Of a stretch of 64,000 nt of DNA, positions 55,681 to 63,996 are shown one piece after another (within the stretch, counting starts at the first letter, position 1; every line of letters starts with the position of its first letter). This DNA is from Rubrivirga sp046845755 (lineage in GTDB: Bacteria > Bacteroidota > Rhodothermia > Rhodothermales > Rubricoccaceae). A program made the position numbers and the translations under genes. The stretch is from assembly GCF_046845755.1 (NCBI RefSeq), contig NZ_CP177357.1, positions 4,092,001-4,156,000 on the forward strand, in the 5' to 3' direction. Under the pieces are notes generated by a model. That model saw only the letters and a list, made by a program, of their open reading frames with translations. It had not been told where the DNA came from and did not search any database.

Positions 55681-58182
55681 CTAAAAGTCGACGCGGAAGC
55701 GGACGTTGAGGGAGCGGGGCGTCAGGCGCGTCGGGGCGGCCGTATAGATCCGGCGGTCGCCCGAGAACTGCTCGATCCACGAGTACGCCACGGCGTTCGT
55801 CTGGTCGAACACGTTGAGCACCTCGACGGTCGCCAGCAGCTCCAGCGGTGCGCCGTTCGAGAAGTTGGCGAGCCGGAGCTTCTTGGTCGCGCCGAGATCG
55901 AACCGGAAGTAGCTCGGCAGCTCGATCCGGTTGCGCGGGCCCTCGACGAAGACGGAGATGGCGTTGACCGACAGGTCCTCGTCGCGGGCCGGGGCCGTCG
56001 TCGGGATGCCCGACCCGTAGAGCGTCCGGATGTGCAGCGTCCAGGTGTCGTCGCCGGGGACGTAGTCCTGGACGAACATCGACAGGTTGTGGCGCCGGTC
56101 GGTCGGGCGGCGGATCCAGTCGCCGCCGCCGCGCGCGGCGAACTCGTCGAGCGTCTGCTCGTCCGTCGCCTCGGGCGTGTAGAACCGCTCCTTGGTGACC
56201 AGGAAGCCATAGTTGATCCAGCTCTCGCGGCCCGGCACCAGCTCGCCGCGCAGCTGGAGGTCGAGGCCGGCGGCGTAGCCCTCGGAGTCGTTCTCGGCCG
56301 AGTACACCACGCGGACGTTCTCGACGTCGTACGAGATGAGGTCCTCGAACCGCTTGGCATACGCCTCGGCGCGGAGCGAGAACCGGCGGCTCGGGAAAAA
56401 CCGCTCCAGCCCGACGACGGCCTGCAAGGCACGCGGGCTGGCGACGTCGCCGTCGAGCGCGTTGAAGGCCGATGTGCCCGGGTCGGGGTCGCCGCGCAGC
56501 TCGCGGTACGTCGGCGCCTGGTGGTAGATGCCGAACGCGCCCGCGAGCGTGGTCACCGGCGACAGCGTGTACGAGAGCCCGAGACGCGGCGAGAGCGTCA
56601 GCTCCTCGTTGTAGGCGAAGTAGTCGGCGCGGACGCCCGGCGTGACGGTGAGTCGGCCGAGGCGGACGGCGTCCTCGGCCCACAGCGCGCCCTGGACCGA
56701 CGAGAACGTGGTGTCGGCAACCAACTCGCGGACGTTGACTGTGACCTGGTCGCCCTCGTCGTTCTGACCCGTGACGGCCGTGCTCTCGTTGATCTGGTCG
56801 ACGAACGAGAACGTCCGGCCCTGCCAGCCCGCGTCGATGCTGTGCGGGCCGAGGCTGACGAGGTAGCGGCCCTGAGCGGTCAGGATGGTCTGCTGGATCT
56901 CATTCTGGGCGAGGTCGCGCTGCAGGGTCTGCCCTTCGAGCAGGCGGTCGAGGTCGGCCTGCGAGCCCTCGGGGCGTTGCTGGCGGCGGTAGAGCGAGGT
57001 CCGCGAGGTGACGTCGTAGGTCTCGAACTCGTCGATGGAGAAGACCGACACGCGGTGCTCGGCCTGGACGGCCTCCCCAAACGTGCTGCTCAGCATCGCG
57101 CCGCCGAAGGCGATGTCGTAGCCGTCCTCCTCGATGCCCTCGAAGTCGCGCGCGACGGTCTGGACCAGGTTGGGGTAGATGCCGAACGTGGTCTCCTGCT
57201 GGCGCGGCGCGAGCCGGAAGCGGTGGCGCGCGTAGAGGCCGAGCCCGCGCAGCGTGTGGGTGTCGGAGAGCCGCCAGTCGAGCACGCCCTGGGCGTCGCG
57301 GAAGTCGGGGTCGTAGGCGCCGTCGAGCTCCTGGCCGGCGAAAAAGCGCTGGGGGCGGGCACTGCGGGCGGCGACCGCCAGCCCGACGCCCTCGCCGAGC
57401 GCGCCGCCGACCTGGGCGCCCGCGTCGAGCGTCGAGACGTAGGCCGTCCCGCTCGGGACACCCTCGGGCACGGCGTAGGTGGCGTCCAAGACGGACGCCA
57501 GCTTGCCGCCATAGCGGACCGGAAAGCCGCCGGCAAAGAGCGTCATCCGCGAGGTCAGGTCGCCGTTGACGAGCCCGAGCCCCTCCTGCTCGCCCTGGCT
57601 GATCCGGAGGGGCCGGTAGATCTCGAAGCCGTCGATAAAGAACTGGTTTTCGTCGTAGCTCCCGCCGCGCACGGAGAAGCTGTTCGACAGCTCGTTCGAC
57701 GACGTCACGCCGAGCTCCGTCTTGACGCCGCGGACGGCGTCGGCCATCGGCATGGGCATGTCGCGGACGGTCCGGGGGTCGATGCGGGACACGCCCACCC
57801 CTCGCTCGGCCGCGCCCTCGACGGCCACGTCGCCGATCTCGCCGATCGCGACCGCGAGCACGGCGTCGTACCGCGTCGTGGCGCCGCGGCGGACGACGAC
57901 GGTGTCGCGGACGGTCGTGTAGCCGACGAACGAGACGCGGATGGGGTACGTCCCCTCGGGGACCCGGAAGCCGTAGCGGCCGTCGCCGTCGGTGTTCGTG
58001 CCGAACGAGGTGCCCTCGATCAAGACGGACGCGGCGGGGACGGCGGCGGCGGCGTCGTCGGTGATGCGGCCGGTGAGCTCGCCCCAGACCTGGGCGCTGG
58101 CGCCCGCCGTGGAGGCGACGAGGGCACACGCCAACAGGGCGAAACGAAAGGCACCTGCGAGAGGCTGGACAGAGACACGCAT
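55681..58182 (-). CDS. TonB-dependent receptor with CarboxypepD_reg-like domain
   Basis: 833 residues. Signal peptide MRVSVQPLAGAFRFALLACA up to ASAQ, then VWGELTGRITDDAAAAVPAA (carboxypeptidase-regulatory-like domain), plug with MPMADAVRGVKTELGVTSSN, SFSVRGGSYDENQFFIDGFE, LVNGDLTSRMTLFAGGFPVR, and barrel. Ends TPRSLNVRFRVDF. The words RGGSYDENQFFIDGFEI are typical of receptors for peptides or oligomers, though substrate specificity is not visible. No SusD-like partner is adjacent; the gene is convergent with the lipoprotein at 54987 and divergent from 58326. ATG 58182 is preferred; 58200 adds six residues. A TATCTT on the minus strand at about 58264-58269 may be a distant -10. Confidence 0.93.
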   Translation of the reverse strand: MRVSVQPLAGAFRFALLACALVASTAGASAQVWGELTGRITDDAAAAVPAASVLIEGTSFGTNTDGDGRYGFRVPEGTYPIRVSFVGYTTVRDTVVVRRGATTRYDAVLAVAIGEIGDVAVEGAAERGVGVSRIDPRTVRDMPMPMADAVRGVKTELGVTSSNELSNSFSVRGGSYDENQFFIDGFEIYRPLRISQGEQEGLGLVNGDLTSRMTLFAGGFPVRYGGKLASVLDATYAVPEGVPSGTAYVSTLDAGAQVGGALGEGVGLAVAARSARPQRFFAGQELDGAYDPDFRDAQGVLDWRLSDTHTLRGLGLYARHRFRLAPRQQETTFGIYPNLVQTVARDFEGIEEDGYDIAFGGAMLSSTFGEAVQAEHRVSVFSIDEFETYDVTSRTSLYRRQQRPEGSQADLDRLLEGQTLQRDLAQNEIQQTILTAQGRYLVSLGPHSIDAGWQGRTFSFVDQINESTAVTGQNDEGDQVTVNVRELVADTTFSSVQGALWAEDAVRLGRLTVTPGVRADYFAYNEELTLSPRLGLSYTLSPVTTLAGAFGIYHQAPTYRELRGDPDPGTSAFNALDGDVASPRALQAVVGLERFFPSRRFSLRAEAYAKRFEDLISYDVENVRVVYSAENDSEGYAAGLDLQLRGELVPGRESWINYGFLVTKERFYTPEATDEQTLDEFAARGGGDWIRRPTDRRHNLSMFVQDYVPGDDTWTLHIRTLYGSGIPTTAPARDEDLSVNAISVFVEGPRNRIELPSYFRFDLGATKKLRLANFSNGAPLELLATVEVLNVFDQTNAVAYSWIEQFSGDRRIYTAAPTRLTPRSLNVRFRVDF

Positions 58183-58314
58183 GGGGAGCGGGGGGCTCAA
58201 CCGGAGAGATTCAGGGCGTGTCGAACGGTCGATAGGCGGGGCGCGTGCGCAGGGGGACCGCCAAGATACCGCGCGGCCGGGCCGGGGTCGTCCCGGACCG
58301 TGTGCCCCACCGGG

Positions 58315-58320
58315 TACCTT
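58315..58320 (+). promoter_or_regulatory. Putative leaderless -10 element
   Basis: TACCTT, 5 bases before the GTG at 58326. It supports this GTG as the true start and fits the leaderless class. Confidence 0.4.
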
Positions 58321-58325
58321 CGGCC

Positions 58326-58910
58326 GTGCCCCCCTCGTCCCCCCGTCTCTTTCGCGCCGCCGCCGCCGCCGTGCTCGACGCCGTCGCGCGGCGGACCGCT
58401 CCGCCGGTCGTCACCGATGTCCGCGACGACGGCCTGACGGCGCTGCCGGCGGCCGTGCTGGCGGAGCTCCACGAGCACGTGCTGGCGGCCGAGCGCGAGC
58501 GCGTGCCGGGCGTGCTCGTCGTGGCCGGCGACCCGCGGGGCGGGACGGCGGTCGTGGTGGCCGACGCCCGGATGACCTCGCGCGAGGTCCGCGTCTACGG
58601 CGTCGCCGACCGGGCGTCGCTAGCGGCGGCGCTCACCGCGCACGGCTTCCGCCCGGACGCCACGCGCGTGACGCTGCTCGATGGGTGGCCCGACGCCGCC
58701 GACGCCGAGCCGGTTGCCGTCGCGTACCTGGGGCGCCGCGCCGCCGGGCCCGCCCTCGCCCCGCTGGCGGCGCGGCTCGCGCCCGGCGGCGTGCTCGTCG
58801 TCGCGTCGTTCACGCCCGACGAGCGCCGCACCGTTGAGGCCGTCGCCCAGGCGCACGGGCTCGCGGTGGCGCGCAAGCCCCGGCGGCTGTCGCTGCGGCG
58901 GGAGGCGTAG
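58326..58910 (+). CDS. Methyltransferase-like protein (degenerate)
   Basis: 194 residues, soluble. The C-terminal half resembles the late part of TylF/macrocin-O-methyltransferase-type class I enzymes: DATRVTLLDGWPDAADAEPV, VAYLGRRAAGPALAPLAARL, APGGVLVVASFTPDERRTVE, and AQAHGLAVARKPRRLSLRRE. The first half (LFRAAAAAVLDAVARRTAPP, then HEHVLAAERERVPGVLVVAG) has a Rossmann-like strand, but the canonical glycine-rich SAM motif (GxGxG) is reduced to GDPRGGTAVV. Function is therefore unsure. Start GTG 58326 is supported by the TACCTT 5 bases upstream; the frame extends back to 58245. Confidence 0.6.
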   Translation: MPPSSPRLFRAAAAAVLDAVARRTAPPVVTDVRDDGLTALPAAVLAELHEHVLAAERERVPGVLVVAGDPRGGTAVVVADARMTSREVRVYGVADRASLAAALTAHGFRPDATRVTLLDGWPDAADAEPVAVAYLGRRAAGPALAPLAARLAPGGVLVVASFTPDERRTVEAVAQAHGLAVARKPRRLSLRREA

Positions 58911-58928
58911 ACCGAGACTGTTCGAGAG

Positions 58929-59780
58929 TCAGCCGTCGCTGGCGGGCGCCGACGTCCGGATCACGAAGTCGTCGCCAGCGCCCGGCTCAGCGTCCGGGGC
59001 CATCGTGATCACGAGCACGCGCGCAGTCGGCGCCAGCCGGGCGAGGTGCTCGGGGATGCCGCGCCCGCCCGCGCTGTGGAAGCTCCCGTTGACGTGGACC
59101 ACGAGCGCGCCGGGGTGGAGCGCCAGCGACTCGGCGATCTGCCACGCCATCGACGCGTCGCGCAGGTTCTGCGCCGCCAGCATCCCCTCGACCGACGGGC
59201 CCGACCCATGCGGCATCCCGTCCATTAGCTCGGTGAACGCCGTCGCGAGCGCGTCCGACGGCGGGGCCACGACGGGCGCCAGCCACGCCCGGGCCGTCGC
59301 CGACAGCGTGTCCAAGACCGCGAGCCCGCCGCGCCGCGAGACAAGGCTCACGTAGCGCCCCGGCGCGTTCGTTCCGACGACCGCGTGGCCCTCGGCCTTC
59401 GCGAACTCGACGAGCGGCCGGTAGTCGCTCTCGTAGTTGCCCCACGGGCGGCCCGCCGCCAGCCAGTCGCGCTCGCGGACCAAGTCGGCGAGGTACTCGT
59501 CGAGCACGGGCTGCACGTCGGTCTCGACCATCTCGAGCGCCAGCACGAGGGGGCGGTCCGCCGACCGGGCACTGGCGCTGGCGGTCGCCAGCAGCTCGAG
59601 CTGGATGGCGTGCGCCGTCGCGTCGTCGTGCCGCTCCCCGAGGAAGACCACGTCGGCGTCCGCGATGGCGCCGCAGACCGCCGCCAGCTCGACCTGCGCG
59701 CCCCGGGCGTCGTACGCCTGGAAGGCGACCGAGTCCGGCGCGGCGGCGAAGAGGAGGGCGGCGGTGCAGAGCTCGATCAT
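58929..59780 (-). CDS. ChaN-family haem/iron-regulated lipoprotein-like protein
   Basis: 283 residues. ChaN family words: DADVVFLGERHDDATAHAIQ with Glu-Arg-His-Asp, LVLALEMVETDVQPVLDEYL, ERDWLAAGRPWGNYESDYRP, LVEFAKAEGHAVVGTNAPGR, and a C-terminal HVNGSFHSAGGRGIPEHLAR with His residues that bind haem in related proteins. The N-terminus MIELCTAALLFAAAP has a Cys (residue 5), so a lipobox is not canonical; it may be a plain signal peptide. Probably involved in haem or iron handling at the cell envelope, inferred from the family. Start ATG 59780 is preferred over 59864. Confidence 0.82.
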   Translation of the reverse strand: MIELCTAALLFAAAPDSVAFQAYDARGAQVELAAVCGAIADADVVFLGERHDDATAHAIQLELLATASASARSADRPLVLALEMVETDVQPVLDEYLADLVRERDWLAAGRPWGNYESDYRPLVEFAKAEGHAVVGTNAPGRYVSLVSRRGGLAVLDTLSATARAWLAPVVAPPSDALATAFTELMDGMPHGSGPSVEGMLAAQNLRDASMAWQIAESLALHPGALVVHVNGSFHSAGGRGIPEHLARLAPTARVLVITMAPDAEPGAGDDFVIRTSAPASDG

Positions 59781-59895
59781 GGCGAGGACTGGGGTGAGGG
59801 TCGTGGGAGGGCCCGCTTGTGGAGTGTGAGACGTGGGCGCGCGTCTCCGCGGCCCACGTCCCACGCCCTACGGAGAGGCGCGTACCCGCGCGGGC

Positions 59896-61701
59896 CTAGT
59901 CGTCGTCGCCAGACGCCATCTCGGCGACCGGCTCGGCGGAGGCCTCCGACTCGTCGCGCGAGGCCGACGACTTCTTCTTGCGGCGGCGGCGCTTCTTCTT
60001 GGGCGCCGCGTCGCCCTCGGGGCGGTCGTCGCCGGCGGGCTGGCGGTCGTCGCGGGCCTCCGGCTCCGAGGAGACGTCGTCGCGCGCGTCGGCGTGGGGC
60101 ACGTCGTCGTCGGACGCCTCGTCCGCGTCGTTGGCGCGGGCTTGGTCGCGGCGGGAGCTACGGCGTGACCGCTCGTCGTCCTCGTCGCGGCGGCGCGAGC
60201 GGCCGCGGCCCTCGCGCTCCTCCTTCGCCTCGCGCTGCTGCACGTCGTACGCCGACTCCGAGCGGTCCATGGCCGGGCCCGCCGAGGGCGTCCCCAGGCT
60301 CTGCTGGTAGGCCTCGTCGAGCAGCATCGCCAGCACCTCCGGCTCGCCCTCCTCGACGAGCGCCTTGGCGACGGCGACGAAGCGGCTCTGGCGCTCGCGC
60401 TCCAGGTTCGAGCGGTCGCGCATCCGGTCCTCCAAGAGGTTGGTCAGCCGCTGGCCGACGCGGGACGCGAGCGCCTCCTCGGTCGGCATCTCGCGCTCCT
60501 CGAGCGGGATGTCGTACTTCCGCGCGATCTGGCGGAGCGTCGGCATGTCGGACGCCGTCGTGATGGCGATCGACACGCCGGCCTTGCCCGCGCGTGCCGT
60601 CCGGCCCGAGCGGTGGACGTAGTACTCGCGGTCCTGGGGGATGTCGTACTGGAACACGTGGCTGAGGTCCTCGACATCGATCCCGCGCGCGGCGACGTCC
60701 GTGGCGACCAGGAAGCGGAGGTCGCCGTCGCGCAGGCGCTTCATCGTCTTCTCGCGCGCCTTCTGCGTCAAGTCGGACGAGATGCCGGCCGCGTTGTAGC
60801 CGTAGTTGTTGAGGAAGTTGGCGAGGTACTCGACCTCGCGGCGCGTATTCGCGAAGATGATCGCCGAGGTCGGGTTCTCCCACGCGATCAGCGTCGCGAG
60901 CGACCGGTCCTTGTCCATGGGGTGGACCTGGTAGGCCCGGTGCGTCATCTGCTCGACGTGGATCTGGCCGCCGGCCGTCGCCAGGAACACCGGCTCGGTC
61001 AGGAACTCCTGGCCGATGCGCTGGACCTGGTACGGCATGGTCGCCGAGAACATGTACGAGTCGCGCTCGCGCGGGAGGTACCGGCGGACCTTGATCATGT
61101 CGGGGAAGAAGCCCATCGACAGCATCTCGTCGGCCTCGTCGAGGATGATGGTCCGGAGCTTGTCGAGCTTGAGCGTGCCCCGGCCGAGGTGGTCGAGGAC
61201 GCGGCCGGGCGTGCCGACGACGAGCTGGGCGCCCTTCTCGAAGGCCTTGACCTGGGGCTCGTAGCCGACGCCGCCGTAGACGGGGATCGCGTTGAGGCGC
61301 TCGTCCTCTGAAAGCCCGGCGTTCATGCGCTCGAACTCGGCGTGGATCTGGCTCGCGAGCTCGCGCGTCGGGCAGAGCACGAGCGCCTGCGTCGTCTTCT
61401 CGCGGACGTCGAGCTTTTCCAGGAGGGGCAGCAGGAACGCGCCCGTCTTGCCCGAGCCGGTCCGGCTCTGCACGATGAGGTCGCGGTTGTCCAGGATGTA
61501 CGGGATGGCCTCGGCCTGGACGGGCATCAGCGCCGGCCACCCGAGCGCCTCGATGCCCTGCTGAAGCCGCTCGGGGAGGTCCGCGATGGCCGCGACCTCG
61601 CGGTCGGGGTCGGGGTCGTCGAACGGAGTGGTGAGCTTGCGCTCGGCCTTGGCCTCGTTCTGGGCCTTTTGGGTGAGGTCGAAGACGGCTTTGAACGCCA
61701 T
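59896..61701 (-). CDS. DEAD-box RNA helicase with long acidic/basic tail
   Basis: 601 residues. Helicase core 35-450: Q motif with Gln62, TGSGKT at 81-86, PTRELA at 111-116, GTPGR, DEAD at 188-191, SAT at 219-221, then IIFANTRREVEYL, VATDVAARGIDVEDLS and HRSGRTARAGKAG. About residues 470-601 are a disordered tail: RGRSRRRDEDDERSRRSSRR, then acidic DADEASDDDVPHADARDDVS, and a Lys/Arg cluster AAPKKKRRRRKKKSSASRDE. Such tails recruit or stabilise RNA in cold-shock and ribosome-biogenesis helicases. The tail length is unusual. Separate transcription unit, 190 bases from the next gene upstream. Confidence 0.95.
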   Translation of the reverse strand: MAFKAVFDLTQKAQNEAKAERKLTTPFDDPDPDREVAAIADLPERLQQGIEALGWPALMPVQAEAIPYILDNRDLIVQSRTGSGKTGAFLLPLLEKLDVREKTTQALVLCPTRELASQIHAEFERMNAGLSEDERLNAIPVYGGVGYEPQVKAFEKGAQLVVGTPGRVLDHLGRGTLKLDKLRTIILDEADEMLSMGFFPDMIKVRRYLPRERDSYMFSATMPYQVQRIGQEFLTEPVFLATAGGQIHVEQMTHRAYQVHPMDKDRSLATLIAWENPTSAIIFANTRREVEYLANFLNNYGYNAAGISSDLTQKAREKTMKRLRDGDLRFLVATDVAARGIDVEDLSHVFQYDIPQDREYYVHRSGRTARAGKAGVSIAITTASDMPTLRQIARKYDIPLEEREMPTEEALASRVGQRLTNLLEDRMRDRSNLERERQSRFVAVAKALVEEGEPEVLAMLLDEAYQQSLGTPSAGPAMDRSESAYDVQQREAKEEREGRGRSRRRDEDDERSRRSSRRDQARANDADEASDDDVPHADARDDVSSEPEARDDRQPAGDDRPEGDAAPKKKRRRRKKKSSASRDESEASAEPVAEMASGDDD

Positions 61702-61891
61702 GGGGTCGGGGAGGGGAGAGGGGCCGCCCGGGTCTGTCTCTCCCGACCGGCGTCGCGGGCGCCGGCTCTAGGGCCGCTGCGCCGGCGCGGACGGTCCGCG
61801 CCACTGGAAGGCTACGCACGGGGCTCGCGCGGGCGCTCGGCCCCGAGAGGTCTTCCGCCGGAGTTCTCCCCTCGCTCGTTGGTCCCGGCGG

Positions 61892-62398
61892 CTACAACCC
61901 GACCGTCACGCGCAGGCCCGCGACGGTCGGCCCACCCGCCGCGCGAAGCGCCGCCGGCCGGACCTCGGCGCGTCCTCGGCCTGCGGCCGCGAACACGGCC
62001 GGCGCCACGAGCAAGATGCCGACGCCAGCGATCACGCCCGGACTGCTCTCCGCGGACCCTGCGAGCGCGACCGTGCCGACGCCGAGCGCGGCGCCCGCCG
62101 TGGCGCGTCCGAGCGTCCTCAAGAGGGAGCCCTCAACGCCCAAGGCCTCCGCCACGCCATGCACCCCGACCGCCGCCCCGACCGGCACCGTGGCGATGGC
62201 GACGACGAGGCCGCGGGTCTCGAATACGTCGGGTGAGACCGTGTACAGAAGAGCGGCGGTCCCGGCCAGCCCTCCCGCGGTCATCCACACCCGTGCGCCG
62301 CGCGCCTCGGGGGGCGCCTTGAGGGGCGGCGGCGGGACGTGCTGGGCCGAGGCAGACAGGGCGGCCAGGGACGCGAGAAGGGCGAGGATGAGGCGCAT
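61892..62398 (-). CDS. Small Gly/Ala-rich secreted protein, tandem paralogue 3
   Basis: 168 residues. Signal peptide MRLILALLASLAALSASAQ. The mature part is Gly/Ala/Val-rich with alternating hydrophobic stretches, for example MTAGGLAGTAALLYTVSPDV and VVAIATVPVGAAVGVHGVAE, and ends APRAxxAGGPTVAGLRVTVGL-like (GGPTVAGLRVTVGL). It shares with its two neighbours the layout of a signal peptide, Gly-rich helices and a C-terminal strand. Function unknown. Ends 4 bases from the stop-to-start gap with the next gene upstream. Confidence 0.65.
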   Translation of the reverse strand: MRLILALLASLAALSASAQHVPPPPLKAPPEARGARVWMTAGGLAGTAALLYTVSPDVFETRGLVVAIATVPVGAAVGVHGVAEALGVEGSLLRTLGRATAGAALGVGTVALAGSAESSPGVIAGVGILLVAPAVFAAAGRGRAEVRPAALRAAGGPTVAGLRVTVGL

Positions 62399-62402
62399 CG
62401 GG

Positions 62403-62951
62403 TCAGAGGGCGACGGTGAACGAGAGTCCCGCGCCCCGCTCGCCTGTCGGCGCCGCCAGCGCGACGGGCGCGAGGTGCACGCGCCGCGCCCCCATCCCGT
62501 ACCCGACGACGGCGCCCAACGGAACCAGCGCGAGGGTCAGGTACGCTCCCGCGATGGCGGGGCCGAGCGCGTTGAGGTCGGAGATCGTCAGCGAGAGGGC
62601 CAGGAGGGCGGTGCCTGGGATCGCGCCCACGGCGGCTCCGAACGCGGCCCCCCGGGCCGTCCCGTCGATGCCGAGCAGACGGCCCATGCCGTACGTCGTG
62701 GCGGAGACGCCGAACAGGACACCGGCGGGGATCAGAAGCACGCCGGTGTCGTCACCGGGCGGACTGATCGCGTCCACGAGCACGAAGCTCCCCGCAAAGG
62801 ACGCCACCCCGGCCACCGTCCCGGCCGCGTACATCCCGGCCCCCTCCCAGACGGTCGCCCGGCGGGCAGGGTCGTGGGGATGGCTGGCGGGGGCGGGCCC
62901 CTGCGCGCGGGCGGAGGCCGCGAGCAAGACGAACAGGACGAGCGCGCGCAT
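62403..62951 (-). CDS. Small Gly/Ala-rich secreted protein, tandem paralogue 2
   Basis: 182 residues. Signal peptide MRALVLFVLLAASARAQ. Hydrophobic segments include AGMYAAGTVAGVASFAGSF, GVLLIPAGVLFGVSATTYG and AGAYLTLALVPLGAVVGYG. The C-terminal LAPVALAAPTGERGAGLSF matches the neighbour at 62956 (LAPAALAAPSGERGAGVSL), so the two are paralogues. Probably an integral membrane or outer-membrane protein; function unknown. 4 bases upstream of the next gene on the minus strand. Confidence 0.65.
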   Translation of the reverse strand: MRALVLFVLLAASARAQGPAPASHPHDPARRATVWEGAGMYAAGTVAGVASFAGSFVLVDAISPPGDDTGVLLIPAGVLFGVSATTYGMGRLLGIDGTARGAAFGAAVGAIPGTALLALSLTISDLNALGPAIAGAYLTLALVPLGAVVGYGMGARRVHLAPVALAAPTGERGAGLSFTVAL

Positions 62952-62955
62952 CGGC

Positions 62956-63510
62956 TCAGAATGGAATCGACAGGGACACCCCGGCGCCGCGCTCGCCCGA
63001 CGGCGCCGCGAGGGCCGCTGGTGCGAGGCGGACGCCCGACGAGGCCCGCCACGTCGAGACGCCGACCGCGACCGCCGTCCCAGCCAGGGCGCCGACGAGC
63101 GCCGGGAGGATCAGCGCATAGCCGTCGCCCCCGGTGGCGAGGTACCCGACGCCGACGGCCGCCCCGCCGATCACCAGCCCGGCCGTCCCCCCGACGACCG
63201 TTCCGACGATGGCGTCGGCGAGCACGGCCTGGGCGGGCGTCCCGCTCCCGACCGCCCGGTCGACGAGCACGGTCCCCGCCGCGACGCCCACGGGGTACGC
63301 CGCGGCGACGAGGGCTACGCCGGGGCCCGTGTCGGAGGCGGGGTACAGCAGCGCGTAGGTCCCGACGGCCGCGCCGACGCCGAGGGCGCCGCCCGCCAGC
63401 GCCATCGCGGCACGCTGTCCGTGGCTGGGGCGGCCGTCGGCTTGCGCGCCGGCGGGCGGCGCCAGCGCGGCCGACGCCACGAGCAGGAGGATGGCGAGAC
63501 CTGCGCGCAT
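62956..63510 (-). CDS. Small Gly/Ala-rich secreted protein, tandem paralogue 1
   Basis: 184 residues. Signal peptide MRAGLAILLLVASAALAPPA, mature QADGRPSHGQRAAMA. Glycine-rich membrane-like segments (LAGGALGVGAAVGTYALLYP, VVGGTAGLVIGGAAVGVGYL) and the ending VRLAPAALAAPSGERGAGVS. First gene of a row of three closely packed minus-strand genes separated by 4 bases each, which are clearly paralogous. No recognised family. Start ATG 63510 is chosen from the signal peptide; the ORF extends to 63534. Confidence 0.65.
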   Translation of the reverse strand: MRAGLAILLLVASAALAPPAGAQADGRPSHGQRAAMALAGGALGVGAAVGTYALLYPASDTGPGVALVAAAYPVGVAAGTVLVDRAVGSGTPAQAVLADAIVGTVVGGTAGLVIGGAAVGVGYLATGGDGYALILPALVGALAGTAVAVGVSTWRASSGVRLAPAALAAPSGERGAGVSLSIPF

Positions 63511-63618
63511 GTCGGGTCCGGGGTCTGACGGCATGAGTGTGCAGGATAGTCGCCGTCGATCGGCGGGGTCTAGTACGGGTGCCCCACGGGCGGGGTGGCC
63601 GTCCGGTGGGGACCCTCG

Positions 63619-63996
63619 CTAGTTCGCCCCGACGCCCAAGACCGCGCGGACCGTGGCGACCAACTCGCGCGCGGCGCGACGCTTGGGGAGGAAGCCGCGC
63701 GCGCCGGCCGCCCGCGCGAGTGGCTCGACGACGGCCTCGTCCTGCCCCGTGATGACGAGGGCCCGCACCTCGGGCCGCTCCTTCGCCAGTCGCTCGACGA
63801 GGGCGAGCCCGCTCATGCCGGGCAGCCGGACGTCGGTCATCACCAAGTGGCACACCGCGCCATCGAGCCGGGTCAGCACCTCCTCGGCGGTCGCCACGGC
63901 GGCGAATAGCTCGAGATCCGGGCAGCCCGCCAGCACCGTCGCGTACGCCTCACGGACGACGCGGTGGTCCTCCACGAGGCAGATCCGATAGGTCAT
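63619..63996 (-). CDS. Stand-alone response regulator receiver
   Basis: 125 residues, a single REC domain: RICLVEDHRVVREAYATVLA with the acidic residues, Asp55 in LVMTDVRLPGMSGLALVERL, Thr in ALVITGQDEAVVEPLARAAG, and Lys in GFLPKRRAARELVATV. No output domain. It is close to the right edge, so partner genes upstream on the minus strand lie outside. Its layout resembles the receiver at 47259-47630. Confidence 0.9.
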   Translation of the reverse strand: MTYRICLVEDHRVVREAYATVLAGCPDLELFAAVATAEEVLTRLDGAVCHLVMTDVRLPGMSGLALVERLAKERPEVRALVITGQDEAVVEPLARAAGARGFLPKRRAARELVATVRAVLGVGAN

